Positions 45,507 to 54,508 of a DNA stretch of 64,000 bases are shown here, piece by piece. Location: NCBI RefSeq assembly GCF_017830045.1, contig NZ_JAEDXU010000009.1, positions 1 through 64,000 of the forward strand. The letters run 5' to 3'. The number at the start of each line of letters is the position of its first letter. Position 1 is the stretch's first letter. Below the pieces are notes generated by a model. It did not search any database. It saw only the letters and a program-made list of their open reading frames with translations, and was not told the origin of the DNA. The position numbers and the translations under genes are program-made. This DNA comes from Enterococcus larvae (GTDB lineage: Bacteria; Bacillota; Bacilli; Lactobacillales; Enterococcaceae).

Positions 45507-46022
45507 ATGCTTATATTCTTAGTAGGGATTTTAGGAGTCGTCGTGGGAGCGGCAGTTGTAGCAATTAGTGTTGCACTGCGGATGTCTTATGAAGATAAAA
45601 GAGATATGCGGCGTCGAGAGTTGGAAAATTATGTAAAGGAAATAGAATGCTTGAACTTGTTGAATAAGAAAATCAATGAGATCTTGCAGAAAAGAGATAT
45701 TTATATTGATAAGTCCGTTCATTTTCTTTCTGTAGATGACTGTTATATCAGTATAGATGACTTTATTTATCTGGAATCATTTTCCGCTCAAAATAATTTT
45801 TATTTGCCGACCTATTTGATTGATGTTTTCTTCAAGAAAATCATTCATCGAAAGGTCATACTGACACCAGATGAAATTGCTTCTATTGGTGGAAACACTT
45901 ATAAGGGCGGACGGGTCATTTTAGAAAATTTTTCAGAGGAACTTTTGACGATCATCGAGGATAAGAAACGTCAGATGAAGCGCTTATCAAATAAGCCGCT
46001 GCACTATTTCAGAAATGTATAG
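45507..46022 (+). CDS. Membrane-anchored hypothetical protein
   Basis: A 171-residue protein. One N-terminal membrane segment (about 2-24, IFLVGILGVVVGAAVVAISVA) is followed by a basic cytosolic helix (KRDMRRRELENYVKEIECLNLLNKKINEIL) that looks like a coiled coil, then a small unknown domain ending in a basic helix. No family is recognised. ATG 45507 is used because the membrane segment begins there and GGGGTAAG lies upstream; an earlier in-frame start at 45420 is not supported. It stands alone between two terminators. Confidence 0.65.
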   Translation: MLIFLVGILGVVVGAAVVAISVALRMSYEDKRDMRRRELENYVKEIECLNLLNKKINEILQKRDIYIDKSVHFLSVDDCYISIDDFIYLESFSAQNNFYLPTYLIDVFFKKIIHRKVILTPDEIASIGGNTYKGGRVILENFSEELLTIIEDKKRQMKRLSNKPLHYFRNV

Positions 46023-46500
46023 CGTAGTGTAGTTACACTTGTCGTTCTATAGAAGTCTTGTCAAATTGATTTCTTCAAGACATCATCGTTAAAGTGGAGT
46101 ACCAATATAGGGAAAAGCATTAATACACGGTTAATTAATAAAATGCGTGAAGTTCAGATCTTAAGAATAAAAGAAATAAGGCAGCTGCTCTGATTTAGAG
46201 CAGCTGCCTTATTTGTGTACCTGTCTTAAAGTAATCAGTAAGCTGTAGTTGTGTTATTTAATTATCATGACGCTATTACTGTTTGTCCATTCTAAATCCT
46301 ACTTTAATTATATAAATCGTTTAATAATCGCTTTATAGTCTAATATTTATATTAATTTTTTATAAATTTTTAGATATTTTCTCAATTATTTCCAAAAGTT
46401 TCTAAAAACATGATAGCTGTTATGTTATTTTTAATGTTATTCTTTAATATAGTTATGATCATAACTATAAAAGATAATCATGAGGAAGGAAGAGTAAATA
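46023..46500. other. Intergenic region with terminator and palindromic operator
   Basis: About 46174-46214: stem AAATAAGGCAGCTGCTC / (A)GAGCAGCTGCCTTATTT, a terminator with few trailing T. The following ~230 bases are very AT-rich. At 46448-46469 lies a perfect 22-bp palindrome, described separately. No additional gene is visible. Confidence 0.6.
46448..46469. promoter_or_regulatory. Perfect palindrome upstream of the secreted protein gene
   Basis: TATAGTTATGA (46448-46458) followed directly by TCATAACTATA (46459-46469), a perfect 22-bp dyad, 31 bases before the ATG of the secreted protein. Its position suggests an operator. Confidence 0.7.
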
Positions 46501-47808
46501 ATGAAGGCTTTAAAAGCGGTGTTAGGGACATCAGCAGTTGTTTTAGGCTTTTGCCTGTTGGGCGGCATTGAGAGTGATGCGGCAGTTTTAACGGCTAATA
46601 CTGACCTAAAGGGATATGACGCAACGATCACAACAAAATCAGACGGAACGAATGTGCTGAAAAATAAATTAGGAGAATTTGAGCTTAATGAAGATTCTGC
46701 TATTTATAGTTCAAAAACAATCAAATTAACTCTGAATAACTCTGAACCAGTAAACATTGAATATGTTTATGCGAAAAAGACATTGGAGCTGATTGGTAAA
46801 GGAGAAATGAACGTTAGCACTTCCGGTGATATTGGAATCAATGTTGGCGAACATTTTAAAGCATTTAAAACAACAAAATACGGTGTAGGTAAAGTGACTT
46901 CTGAAGGAGCGAAGGTTGGACTGCGTGTTCATAATGAGATCCAGATGGAAGGCGGCTCTGTAGAAGCTTTTGGAGCTGAATACGGCATTTACTGTGAAAA
47001 TGACATCAAACCATACTATAGTGCTGTCTTAAAAGGGACAAGCTCAGAAGGTACTGGAATTTGGGCATACCGTGACATCTATGCATGGAAAGGCGCTACA
47101 GTAGTCGGTGAAGGAAAAGTTTCCGGTGCTCGTTCTATTATTGCTCATATCCAAGCTGAAGATGCAGGAAGCTCTATTACAGGGATTTCACATAATATCA
47201 ACAGTTCACTATCTGCGCTGCATGCGGACAAACAAATGTTAAGAGCTTATAGTGGGGCAGTAGTTCGTGAAGAATATAAGAATCCGGGATTTGTCATTAC
47301 AGATGACGTTGCATTGAATCTAACGTCATCTTATAAGACAGTAGCAAGAAATATGTCTAATATGGCAAATTACGCATGGTCATCAGATCCTGAAAGTGTT
47401 TATAACACAAGCAGCGGCTTGCTTGGAGATGTAACAAAACCATTTTCAAATGGTACAATCACAGGGGTACGTAAAGATCCTAAGACCTGTGCAAGAAAAG
47501 ATGAAGTGACACAGCTTAAGAAGAATGGAACACATGAAGTGATTTTCTCTGGAACATCTTCTTACTATATAATGCCAGTTATCACTCGTCATTATGTAAA
47601 TCCTTACTCAGGTACAGAATATCCACTTTATAAAGAAGTTATCCATTATGTAGAAGTAGGACAGCTAGTTAAAGTTGACGACTTCATGATTGATTTTGGT
47701 GCGGAAGCAGAAGCAGACTATGAAGGTGCTGACAAGGCTGACTTCATTGCTGTGAAGAACGGATCAGAAGTAGTTATCAATTATTACTATAAAGCTGAGC
47801 TGGATTAG
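46501..47808 (+). CDS. Secreted beta-helix-like surface protein
   Basis: A 435-residue secreted protein. The signal peptide (about 1-27) ends near ESDAAV. The middle (about 45-300) alternates short strands with repeated Gly and Asn turns (GEMNVSTSGDIGINVG, GKVTSEGAKVGLRVHNEIQMEGG), as in right-handed beta-helix or pectate lyase-like folds. The C-terminal ~100 residues form a separate Ig-like or MucBP-like region (YYIMPVITRHYVNPYSGTEYPLYKEVIHYVEVG). No LPXTG, WxL domain or membrane tail is present, so it is released or held non-covalently. GGAAGGAAGAG precedes the ATG. A large WxL beta-helix protein follows 1.5 kb downstream. Confidence 0.72.
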   Translation: MKALKAVLGTSAVVLGFCLLGGIESDAAVLTANTDLKGYDATITTKSDGTNVLKNKLGEFELNEDSAIYSSKTIKLTLNNSEPVNIEYVYAKKTLELIGKGEMNVSTSGDIGINVGEHFKAFKTTKYGVGKVTSEGAKVGLRVHNEIQMEGGSVEAFGAEYGIYCENDIKPYYSAVLKGTSSEGTGIWAYRDIYAWKGATVVGEGKVSGARSIIAHIQAEDAGSSITGISHNINSSLSALHADKQMLRAYSGAVVREEYKNPGFVITDDVALNLTSSYKTVARNMSNMANYAWSSDPESVYNTSSGLLGDVTKPFSNGTITGVRKDPKTCARKDEVTQLKKNGTHEVIFSGTSSYYIMPVITRHYVNPYSGTEYPLYKEVIHYVEVGQLVKVDDFMIDFGAEAEADYEGADKADFIAVKNGSEVVINYYYKAELD

Positions 47809-47847
47809 TCTCGGAATATAAGAATAATAGCTGAAATGAAATAGAAA

Positions 47848-47908
47848 ATGGGACAAGCAACAATAGAGATTCGGACTCTATGACTGCTTATCCCGTTTTT
47901 TATGTCAA
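47848..47908 (+). terminator. Terminator of the secreted protein gene
   Basis: ATGGGA(C)AAGCA... pairs with ...TGCTTATCCCGT (one bulge), inner AGAGTC / GACTCT stem, then a T run. Confidence 0.75.
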
Positions 47909-48460
47909 ATTATTTTCAAAAATAAAATATTATCAAATTATTTCTCTAATGTATATATATTGAGAAATAATTAATTTGTATCACAAAATAATGATAAAAC
48001 AATTTTTAATAGAAGTCTATAGGAAAATTTATCAATTTTTTATTAAAAATTGATAAATGTTGAGAGAAACGAGAATATTTTCATATTATATGTAAAAACG
48101 ATTTGGAAATGTTTTGATATTAAAATTATATATTTTGGTATTACTAAGGATATTCTCACTATTTGTTGAGGAAAGGATCATTATTAGTGTTTTAACCGTC
48201 AGCTGAGCCGTCAGTCTTAAAAAATCCAAGAGGGATTATGGCCAGAACTTACCTCGGAACGATTTTATTTGATTTAAGATTTATTTCATGCAAATAAGCA
48301 AATCTAAAGCCGTCTAATAAGCCGTCTGGAAATCTAAAAACATTGATTTTATTGATAGAATTGATTCGTTTCTCAAAGTATATACCTTTGAGAAAAAATA
48401 ATAATAAATATTTTTTCTATAAAATGAGAAAAATGAATATTTAAAGGAGGAAGACCATTC
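47909..48460. other. AT-rich intergenic region with paired 12-bp direct repeats
   Basis: About 550 bases with no gene. Two pairs of direct repeats stand out: CCGTCAG at 48196 and 48208, and GCCGTCT at 48309 and 48321. Both pairs have a 12-base period and lie 113 bases apart. A hairpin TCTCAAAG / CTTTGAGA lies near 48372-48393. These may be binding sites for the winged-helix regulator encoded just downstream. Confidence 0.6.
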
Positions 48461-49174
48461 ATGAATGCAGGGATTATTAATTTATCAGTAGATTTTGCTG
48501 AATCTTATTCTGAGGAATTGAAAAGAAACGATATCAATGTTATTCAACTAACATCGGATGACTTTGAACAGAAGATTTCAGAGCTTGATGCAATAATCAT
48601 TCGAGAAAATCCAGATGAAGATACAGCAAGAACGTGCAGCATTCTGTTGAAATTGAAGGAAAAATCTGATGCCTATGTTTGGGTTTTTTCTTCCAACACG
48701 CAAAAACTAATGAGAACAGTGTATTTGCAGTTGGGAGCACTAGGCGTCGTTTCTGAGGAATGTGATGAGAGTGAGCTGCAACTAATTATCTCAAACAGTT
48801 TAAATAGAAGAAGCGAATGGCTCGTTGAAAAAGAATCGGATGCTGTTGCTGCATCTGCTATTGATGACCATGAGGAATTAGAGGACGGCAGGATAGAACT
48901 GATACCTAGGAATTTTGCGGTAAAAGTCGATGGGAAGAAGGAAATACCACTGACGAGGCTTGAGTATAAGATGATGGAAATCCTTCATGCAAATAAAAAT
49001 AATACAGTTACATATGAAGAACTGTCTGAAGAAGTATGGAGTGAGACCTTTAAAAATAAAACATATCGAATTGCAAACTTGATTTTCCATCTAAGGGAAA
49101 AAATTGAGGATAACTCAGTCAACCACGCAGTTATTCGTACCATTCGTTCGAAGGGATACATGTTAGTAGATTAG
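48461..49174 (+). CDS. Winged-helix (OmpR/PhoB type) regulator with degenerate receiver
   Basis: A 237-residue regulator. Residues ~1-115 resemble a response-regulator receiver in strand/helix order, but the phosphoacceptor position after strand 3 is Arg in LDAIIIREN and the conserved Lys near the end is replaced (VVSEECDESEL), so phosphorylation is not expected. Residues ~140-237 form an OmpR-type winged helix (EIPLTRLEYKMMEILHANKNNTVTYEELSEEVW...RTIRSKGYML). No histidine kinase gene is nearby. AAAGGAGG precedes ATG 48461. It lies directly before the WxL operon, which it probably controls. Confidence 0.8.
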   Translation: MNAGIINLSVDFAESYSEELKRNDINVIQLTSDDFEQKISELDAIIIRENPDEDTARTCSILLKLKEKSDAYVWVFSSNTQKLMRTVYLQLGALGVVSEECDESELQLIISNSLNRRSEWLVEKESDAVAASAIDDHEELEDGRIELIPRNFAVKVDGKKEIPLTRLEYKMMEILHANKNNTVTYEELSEEVWSETFKNKTYRIANLIFHLREKIEDNSVNHAVIRTIRSKGYMLVD

Positions 49175-49317
49175 ACAACAGGTCATGGCGGTTCTGATCG
49201 AATGACGGTGACTGAAGAAAAAAAACTGTATTTCATTTTCTGACAATGCAATAGATAAAGAAAAAACACAATATGAAATTCTAAATTTATTGTTTTTGAA
49301 GGATTATTGAAATAAAT

Positions 49318-49350
49318 GTATCTCTGTCAATTAAACATTGATTGAGATAC
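49318..49350 (+). promoter_or_regulatory. Hairpin upstream of the WxL operon
   Basis: GTATCTC (49318-49324) / GAGATAC (49344-49350) with further TCAAT / ATTGA pairing inside, 30 bases before the start codon. No T run follows, so a regulatory or mRNA-stabilising hairpin is more likely than a terminator. Confidence 0.5.
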
Positions 49351-49379
49351 CAAAATATTAAGGGAAGGAGGAAAATAGA

Positions 49380-52300
49380 TTGGAGATTAAAAGAAAGAGC
49401 TGGCTGAAATGGGTAAGTAGAGGTCTGATTTTAGCCATCTTTTTTGCAGGAATTCTTGGATTGAGAAATGTTACTTCCATTAATGCAAATGAAGGGTCAA
49501 ATTATTCATTAGAACTTGTTGATGGAGATTATGCTGATTCCGGCGTAATAAAAGTTAAGTTGACCGTTCACTCTGGGAAAAAGGAAACCTTGAAGCTGAG
49601 AGCAGAAGGGACTAGTTTCCTTGATCCGGAAAGCTTTGTAGAAGATTTGAACACTGAACTGCAAAGTGCGATTGATGTGGGCACAACATCTGATGATAAT
49701 GTACTGGAATTGAAAATGACTGGTGAAAGCCAAACCTTCTCTACAGTATTTGAAGCAAATATTGATAGAAGTCAACAATTTTCAGAAGGTAAGATTTCAT
49801 TAGAAAGCTCAAATGGAGAAACATTAGGCACTGTATCATTTGATCAATTGGACTCGAAAGAAGTTTCAGATGAAGAAAGTGATCAAGCAGATGCGTCAAT
49901 TCAAGAAGAGACTGCATCGGTAGATTTAGCTTCTTCAAGAATGATCAGCAGTATGTCTTTAGCATTACCGACACCAAGTAATCCGGTTGATGTTAGCACC
50001 TGGGCTGAGCTTAGCGCTGCTTTGAGCAGTACGACTGTTGATTGGATCAATCTGAAAGCTGATATCACATCTGGTGCGGCTGTAACTGTTACGAGATCGA
50101 AAGTAATTAACGGAAATGATAACGGAACAATTCGAAGATGGGATTCCAGTACACGGGTAGTAACTTTAGGATCAGCTTCGGCAGGTTCTCAAATGACTCT
50201 TAGTGATGTAACTATTACAGGAAATAGTGCAACTGCAATGTTCAATGCGTCAACTGCAAATAGCGGCAGCTGGGAAGTTCAATTGGATAATGTTAGTAAT
50301 TTATCTACCAATGCGCAACCGTTGGCTAACTTAAGAGATGGTAAGGTATTGATCACTGGTACTGGCAATTTGGCAATGACTCGTAGTGCAAACTATATCA
50401 ATGTAAAGACTTTGGTTGTTACAGATAACGCTGTTATAGATGCGCAACTTGCAAATACATTTTACGAAACAACTGTTGATGCCTCTAGCGTAACAGTTGA
50501 AGGTGGTTCCAAGCTGACTGTTTATTCTGCTACGGATAATGTTATTCGAAGTAGTGGCCAGGTTGATTTCACCTTTAAAGGCCAAGGAACAGAAGTTGAT
50601 TTCTCTGGAAGCTATACAACCTCAGGATCTGGTGGTGGACTTGTATCCATTAATAATGACAATTCCAATATCAATGTTTTAGATGGGGCTTATGTGAGTG
50701 TTCGGAGCTTAGCTGCGAGTAGTGCAACTCCTGCAATCATGATGATGAGTCGAGGCGGTATTTTCACCGTAGATGGCGGAAGTAAGCTTTATTTGGAGTC
50801 AGGTAGTAATACTAATAACCTGTCATCTGTACTGCGTTTTCGTTCCAGAGGATATATGACCTTTGATGTAAAGAACAATTCAACTATTGAAATCAATCGT
50901 ACTGGCGGTAATTCAGCTGCCCTTCGTATGTATGGAGATGGAAATGTTGTCAATGTATCTAGTGGATCAGACGTTATTCTTACGAACGAAGGTAGCGGTA
51001 CTCCGTTAGCCCCAGGGGGAGACGGAAGAAACCAAGGTGTCCATTACGATAGTGGTTCAACGTCAATTCCTTCTGAGTTCAATTTAACAGGAGAAAATTC
51101 TGCGGTAACGATTGATGCCGATTATGGTGCTGCAATTGATGGTAACGGAAGTGCAACGAATATTGTTGCCGGAGCCGGTACATATTTTGTAGCCCGTGGA
51201 CGAACACCTGGAGCGAATGAAGCGATATTTGCTGCTGGGAGTGCACCAATTACAGTTACTATGGATCATCCGAAGTATTTTGACTTCAGAAACGATCGTC
51301 CAGGCGGCGGGAATGTTTTCCAAGGAACTGCAGCTTCTGTATTTACCTTGAATAATTCCATGCTGGCTGTCTGGGAAAACGGAAGAAATCTGGATGGAAA
51401 TCCTTCGAAATCTTGGACAGTGATGGATAGTGTTTGGACGGGTGTTAACTTTGCAAACGGAACATCTTCAAACAACCCGGAATTCAATAGCTCATTTTTG
51501 GGAGCACCAGCTTATTCAAGAATGACTGCCAATAACCAGGCAGCTGTTATTGATGAATTGCGTGTGCCGACAGATGCAGATAAGTATATCTGGGGACATG
51601 CCTCTGTTCCGGAAGGAAAAATGGATGATCCTAGAGATGCCTATACAGATGAAGTTCATGTCAGAGTCGAAGTTTACAATGGAGACGGCAGCTTTGCTTA
51701 TGAAGCAGTAGGTTCCTCTATTGGAGATGGAGAAGATGACGACGGAATCGCTGTTTATGGCGATGATGAAAGAGCAGGTATCTTTAAAATCAATGTTCCA
51801 AACGGTGAGTTTTTAACTTCAGATCAGACAATCAAAGTGATTGCTGCATGGCGCGGCTTATTGGAAAACGAAGGGACTTCCCTTGTTTATGACAGTGAAG
51901 CTTCTGATTTGCAAACACCTGAACGTATTGTTTTGGATGTAACACCACCAGAGCCGACTGCATTAACGGATGAAAATCTGAATAATGTAACGAAAGTCCT
52001 TTCAGGCAAAAATGCTGAAAAGGGTGCTTTGGTTCATGTGTACTATAATTCAGGCGACCGTGCTTCAGGAACTTTATTGGGAACGACTACGGTTCAACCC
52101 GACGGAAGTTGGTCATTCAATCTTCCTTATTATGTAGAGAAGACAAAGGAGCTTAGCGTTTATCTGTCAGATGACGCTGGACAGCATACAGCTGCCCAAG
52201 TAGTCTCTGCACCGGGAGAAACCCCTGTATTATACGATCAAACAGGCTTGGTCAAACCACCGGTTACGAATATCAGTACCGGAAACATCAATCCTTACAA

Positions 52301-53291
52301 CGATTATTCGTACCATGATGCTGTTTTCAAAGGTGTTGAGAAATACACTGTTACAGATGTGATACCCGTACCTACTTTACAAAAGGGTGTGACATCAAGC
52401 GCAGGCGATAGTGTCTCTGTTGGTGATACATTGACGTATAGCTTGACAGCTAAGAATACAAAATCAGGATCAAAAGATTGGGCAGAGGTTGTATTGGAAG
52501 ATACATTACCAGAAGGCCTAGCATTTGATGAAGCGAATCATGGCATCACGATCACCTTGTACAATGCGTCGGAAACACCGGGAACTGATCCTGGCACACC
52601 GATCACTGTTGATACTGACAGCTTTGAATACAATGAAAGTACTCGTCTACTGACAATCAATGTTGGGAATATCCCAGCGTTACACACGGTCGTTGCGACA
52701 TTCAATGTAAAAGCTGCCAGTGCTTCTGAAACGGATATCTTGAACAAGGCATTCGCTAAAGGGGATTCTCCTCAGGAAGCAACCTTTGTTGAGGGCGGAA
52801 CTGTTGTTGGTCCATTCATTTCTCTGGAAGCAGAATCCAATGAAATTGGTCTGCCGGGTGGAGAATTATATGGTGGATTGACTTTTGTTTCAGCACCAAC
52901 AACGATTGACTTTGGGGTTCAGGCAGTTAAAACGTCTGTTCAACGAATCAATCACCCAACCTCTATGAGCGGTGATCTAGCTATTCAGGATACACGGAAA
53001 ACTCGCAGTCAGTGGAAGCTGATGGCGAAGATAACCAGTGACTTGAGTAACGGAACAGACACTGTCACAGATGCATTGATCTATGTGTACAACGGCAATG
53101 ATGTGGTATTAGGCTCCGGCTCGCAAGAAGTGGCCAAACATACCAACACGGATACTGATGTATACAAAATCAATGACAGCTGGTCAGAGAGCGGCGACGG
53201 CTTGAAGCTGGAAACCAAAATCGGTGCCGTACAATCGATCGGTGACTATGTGGGAACCATTACATGGGAACTGGTGGAAGCACCACTTTAA
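49380..53291 (+). CDS. Giant WxL-domain surface protein with beta-helix and adhesin-like domains
   Basis: A 1303-residue secreted protein starting at TTG 49380 behind AAGGAGG. A long N-terminal signal sequence (hydrophobic about 12-30) is followed by a Ser/Asp/Glu-rich region, then ~500 residues of pectate lyase-like beta-helix repeats (VINGNDNGTIRRWD, VLITGTGNLAMTRS, TVEGGSKLTV), Ig-like modules near 850-950, a DUF11-type conserved repeat (SVGDTLTYSLTAKN...LEDTLPEGLAFDEAN, ~1000-1130), and a C-terminal WxL domain with QWKLMAKI and GTITWELVEAPL. WxL domains bind peptidoglycan non-covalently. It heads an operon with an anchored peptide, two small WxL proteins and the DUF916 partner, so a surface complex is likely. 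Confidence 0.88.
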   Translation: MEIKRKSWLKWVSRGLILAIFFAGILGLRNVTSINANEGSNYSLELVDGDYADSGVIKVKLTVHSGKKETLKLRAEGTSFLDPESFVEDLNTELQSAIDVGTTSDDNVLELKMTGESQTFSTVFEANIDRSQQFSEGKISLESSNGETLGTVSFDQLDSKEVSDEESDQADASIQEETASVDLASSRMISSMSLALPTPSNPVDVSTWAELSAALSSTTVDWINLKADITSGAAVTVTRSKVINGNDNGTIRRWDSSTRVVTLGSASAGSQMTLSDVTITGNSATAMFNASTANSGSWEVQLDNVSNLSTNAQPLANLRDGKVLITGTGNLAMTRSANYINVKTLVVTDNAVIDAQLANTFYETTVDASSVTVEGGSKLTVYSATDNVIRSSGQVDFTFKGQGTEVDFSGSYTTSGSGGGLVSINNDNSNINVLDGAYVSVRSLAASSATPAIMMMSRGGIFTVDGGSKLYLESGSNTNNLSSVLRFRSRGYMTFDVKNNSTIEINRTGGNSAALRMYGDGNVVNVSSGSDVILTNEGSGTPLAPGGDGRNQGVHYDSGSTSIPSEFNLTGENSAVTIDADYGAAIDGNGSATNIVAGAGTYFVARGRTPGANEAIFAAGSAPITVTMDHPKYFDFRNDRPGGGNVFQGTAASVFTLNNSMLAVWENGRNLDGNPSKSWTVMDSVWTGVNFANGTSSNNPEFNSSFLGAPAYSRMTANNQAAVIDELRVPTDADKYIWGHASVPEGKMDDPRDAYTDEVHVRVEVYNGDGSFAYEAVGSSIGDGEDDDGIAVYGDDERAGIFKINVPNGEFLTSDQTIKVIAAWRGLLENEGTSLVYDSEASDLQTPERIVLDVTPPEPTALTDENLNNVTKVLSGKNAEKGALVHVYYNSGDRASGTLLGTTTVQPDGSWSFNLPYYVEKTKELSVYLSDDAGQHTAAQVVSAPGETPVLYDQTGLVKPPVTNISTGNINPYNDYSYHDAVFKGVEKYTVTDVIPVPTLQKGVTSSAGDSVSVGDTLTYSLTAKNTKSGSKDWAEVVLEDTLPEGLAFDEANHGITITLYNASETPGTDPGTPITVDTDSFEYNESTRLLTINVGNIPALHTVVATFNVKAASASETDILNKAFAKGDSPQEATFVEGGTVVGPFISLEAESNEIGLPGGELYGGLTFVSAPTTIDFGVQAVKTSVQRINHPTSMSGDLAIQDTRKTRSQWKLMAKITSDLSNGTDTVTDALIYVYNGNDVVLGSGSQEVAKHTNTDTDVYKINDSWSESGDGLKLETKIGAVQSIGDYVGTITWELVEAPL

Positions 53292-53310
53292 CAGAGAGGA
53301 CGTATAACGA

Positions 53311-53679
53311 ATGAAAAAGAAACACTTCTTACACTATCTTGTACTGCTCTCTGTTGGGGTATTTCTGACTGGTGTTCCAATGTCCTCTTGGGCAATGGAA
53401 GGCGGTCAGGTGGGGCAGCAAGGAGTAATCGAGTTCTATGTAGACAGTACAGAACCTTCTGAGAGCTCAACAACCGAACCTCCAGTCGCTTCTTCGACAG
53501 AAGAACCGCCAACAAGTACGACAACTTCCTCATCGGCTGTAGTTCAAAAGCCGGCAGGAAAGTATCCCAGTACTGGTGAAGTCGTTCAACGCTCGTTGAT
53601 GTTGAGCGGAGCGGCAGTGATCGCTCTTGTCTTGTTGTTCTTCGTGATGAAAAAACGAAAAGAAAAGAGGGAGTCATAA
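53311..53679 (+). CDS. Small sortase-anchored protein with a YPSTG motif
   Basis: A 122-residue protein: signal peptide (about 1-28, SSWAM), a short Ser/Thr/Pro/Glu-rich stalk, and a cell-wall sorting signal at the C-terminus consisting of YPSTGE (85-90), a hydrophobic segment (about 95-112) and a KKRKEKRES tail. The usual LPXTG is changed to YPSTG: Tyr replaces Leu while Pro, Thr and Gly stay. Small LPXTG proteins of this design are a standard part of WxL loci. Its stop codon overlaps the start of the next WxL gene by one base. Confidence 0.85.
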   Translation: MKKKHFLHYLVLLSVGVFLTGVPMSSWAMEGGQVGQQGVIEFYVDSTEPSESSTTEPPVASSTEEPPTSTTTSSSAVVQKPAGKYPSTGEVVQRSLMLSGAAVIALVLLFFVMKKRKEKRES

Positions 53680-54473
53680 TGAAAAAAGCCTTTAGGCTGT
53701 TATGTACAGCCGGACTTCTGACTGCTTTTCTATCTGGGACACAGGCATTTGCAGAGGCAGACAAGCTGGATTCTAACGGAAACATTACGTTTGAACGAAG
53801 CTTGCAGCCGCCAATCATTGTTGATCCGGAGAATCCTGAAACGCCGGTCGATCCGGGAGAAACCCCATCAACCGATGGCTATCTCCGCTTGGACTTTGTG
53901 CCAAGGCTGGATTTCGGCAGAAACAGGGTATCTGATAAGGATCAGGCGTATGAAGTCAATGCGCAGCTGTTTCACAGCGACACCAATGCACGCGGGAATT
54001 ATGTGCAGGTAACGGACAGTCGCGCCACAGGCGCAGGTTGGACCTTACAGGTTCGTCAAGAAACGAATTTTACTTCTGTAGAGAATTCTGAAGACATCTT
54101 GAAGGGTGCATTCTTATCTTTTGATAAAGCATGGGCAAATTCCATCATGGATCAAAAGTACGCACCCGGCTTTCAACAGGATGTGATCGAATTAGATAAG
54201 ATCGGGATGACGTATGATGTGGCCACTGCAAAGCAGGGCACCGGTTACGGCACTTGGCTGATCGCCTTCGGTGCTTCAGAAGAAAATACCGCTGGTTTAG
54301 CGTCAACTCTGACACCGTTGGTGGATGAGAGCGGCAATGCCGTGATGGATGCGACCTTCAACAAGCAGGTATACAAGAACAGTGCCATCACCTTTTTCGT
54401 ACCCGGTTCGGTGGAAAAGAAACCCGTACACTATCAAACGGTGCTAACTTGGATCATTGCCGAGTTACCATAA
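53679..54473 (+). CDS. WxL-domain cell-surface protein
   Basis: A 264-residue protein with signal peptide (about 1-25, AFAEADK), a Pro/Glu-rich linker (IVDPENPETPVDPGETP), and a WxL domain with the first motif GWTLQV and the distal motif VLTWIIAELP at the C-terminus, the standard layout. It should attach to peptidoglycan without covalent linkage and probably associates with the DUF916 protein of the same operon. It overlaps the YPSTG protein gene by one base. Confidence 0.9.
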   Translation: MKKAFRLLCTAGLLTAFLSGTQAFAEADKLDSNGNITFERSLQPPIIVDPENPETPVDPGETPSTDGYLRLDFVPRLDFGRNRVSDKDQAYEVNAQLFHSDTNARGNYVQVTDSRATGAGWTLQVRQETNFTSVENSEDILKGAFLSFDKAWANSIMDQKYAPGFQQDVIELDKIGMTYDVATAKQGTGYGTWLIAFGASEENTAGLASTLTPLVDESGNAVMDATFNKQVYKNSAITFFVPGSVEKKPVHYQTVLTWIIAELP

Positions 54474-54508
54474 ATAAAACACACACACAATACTAGGAGG
54501 AAACACAC

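Noticed and set aside
53288-53818. 176-codon reverse frame opposite the YPSTG protein and WxL gene
   Set aside because: Basic, Ser/Arg-rich antisense product of a Ser/Thr/Pro-rich gene; no ribosome binding site.
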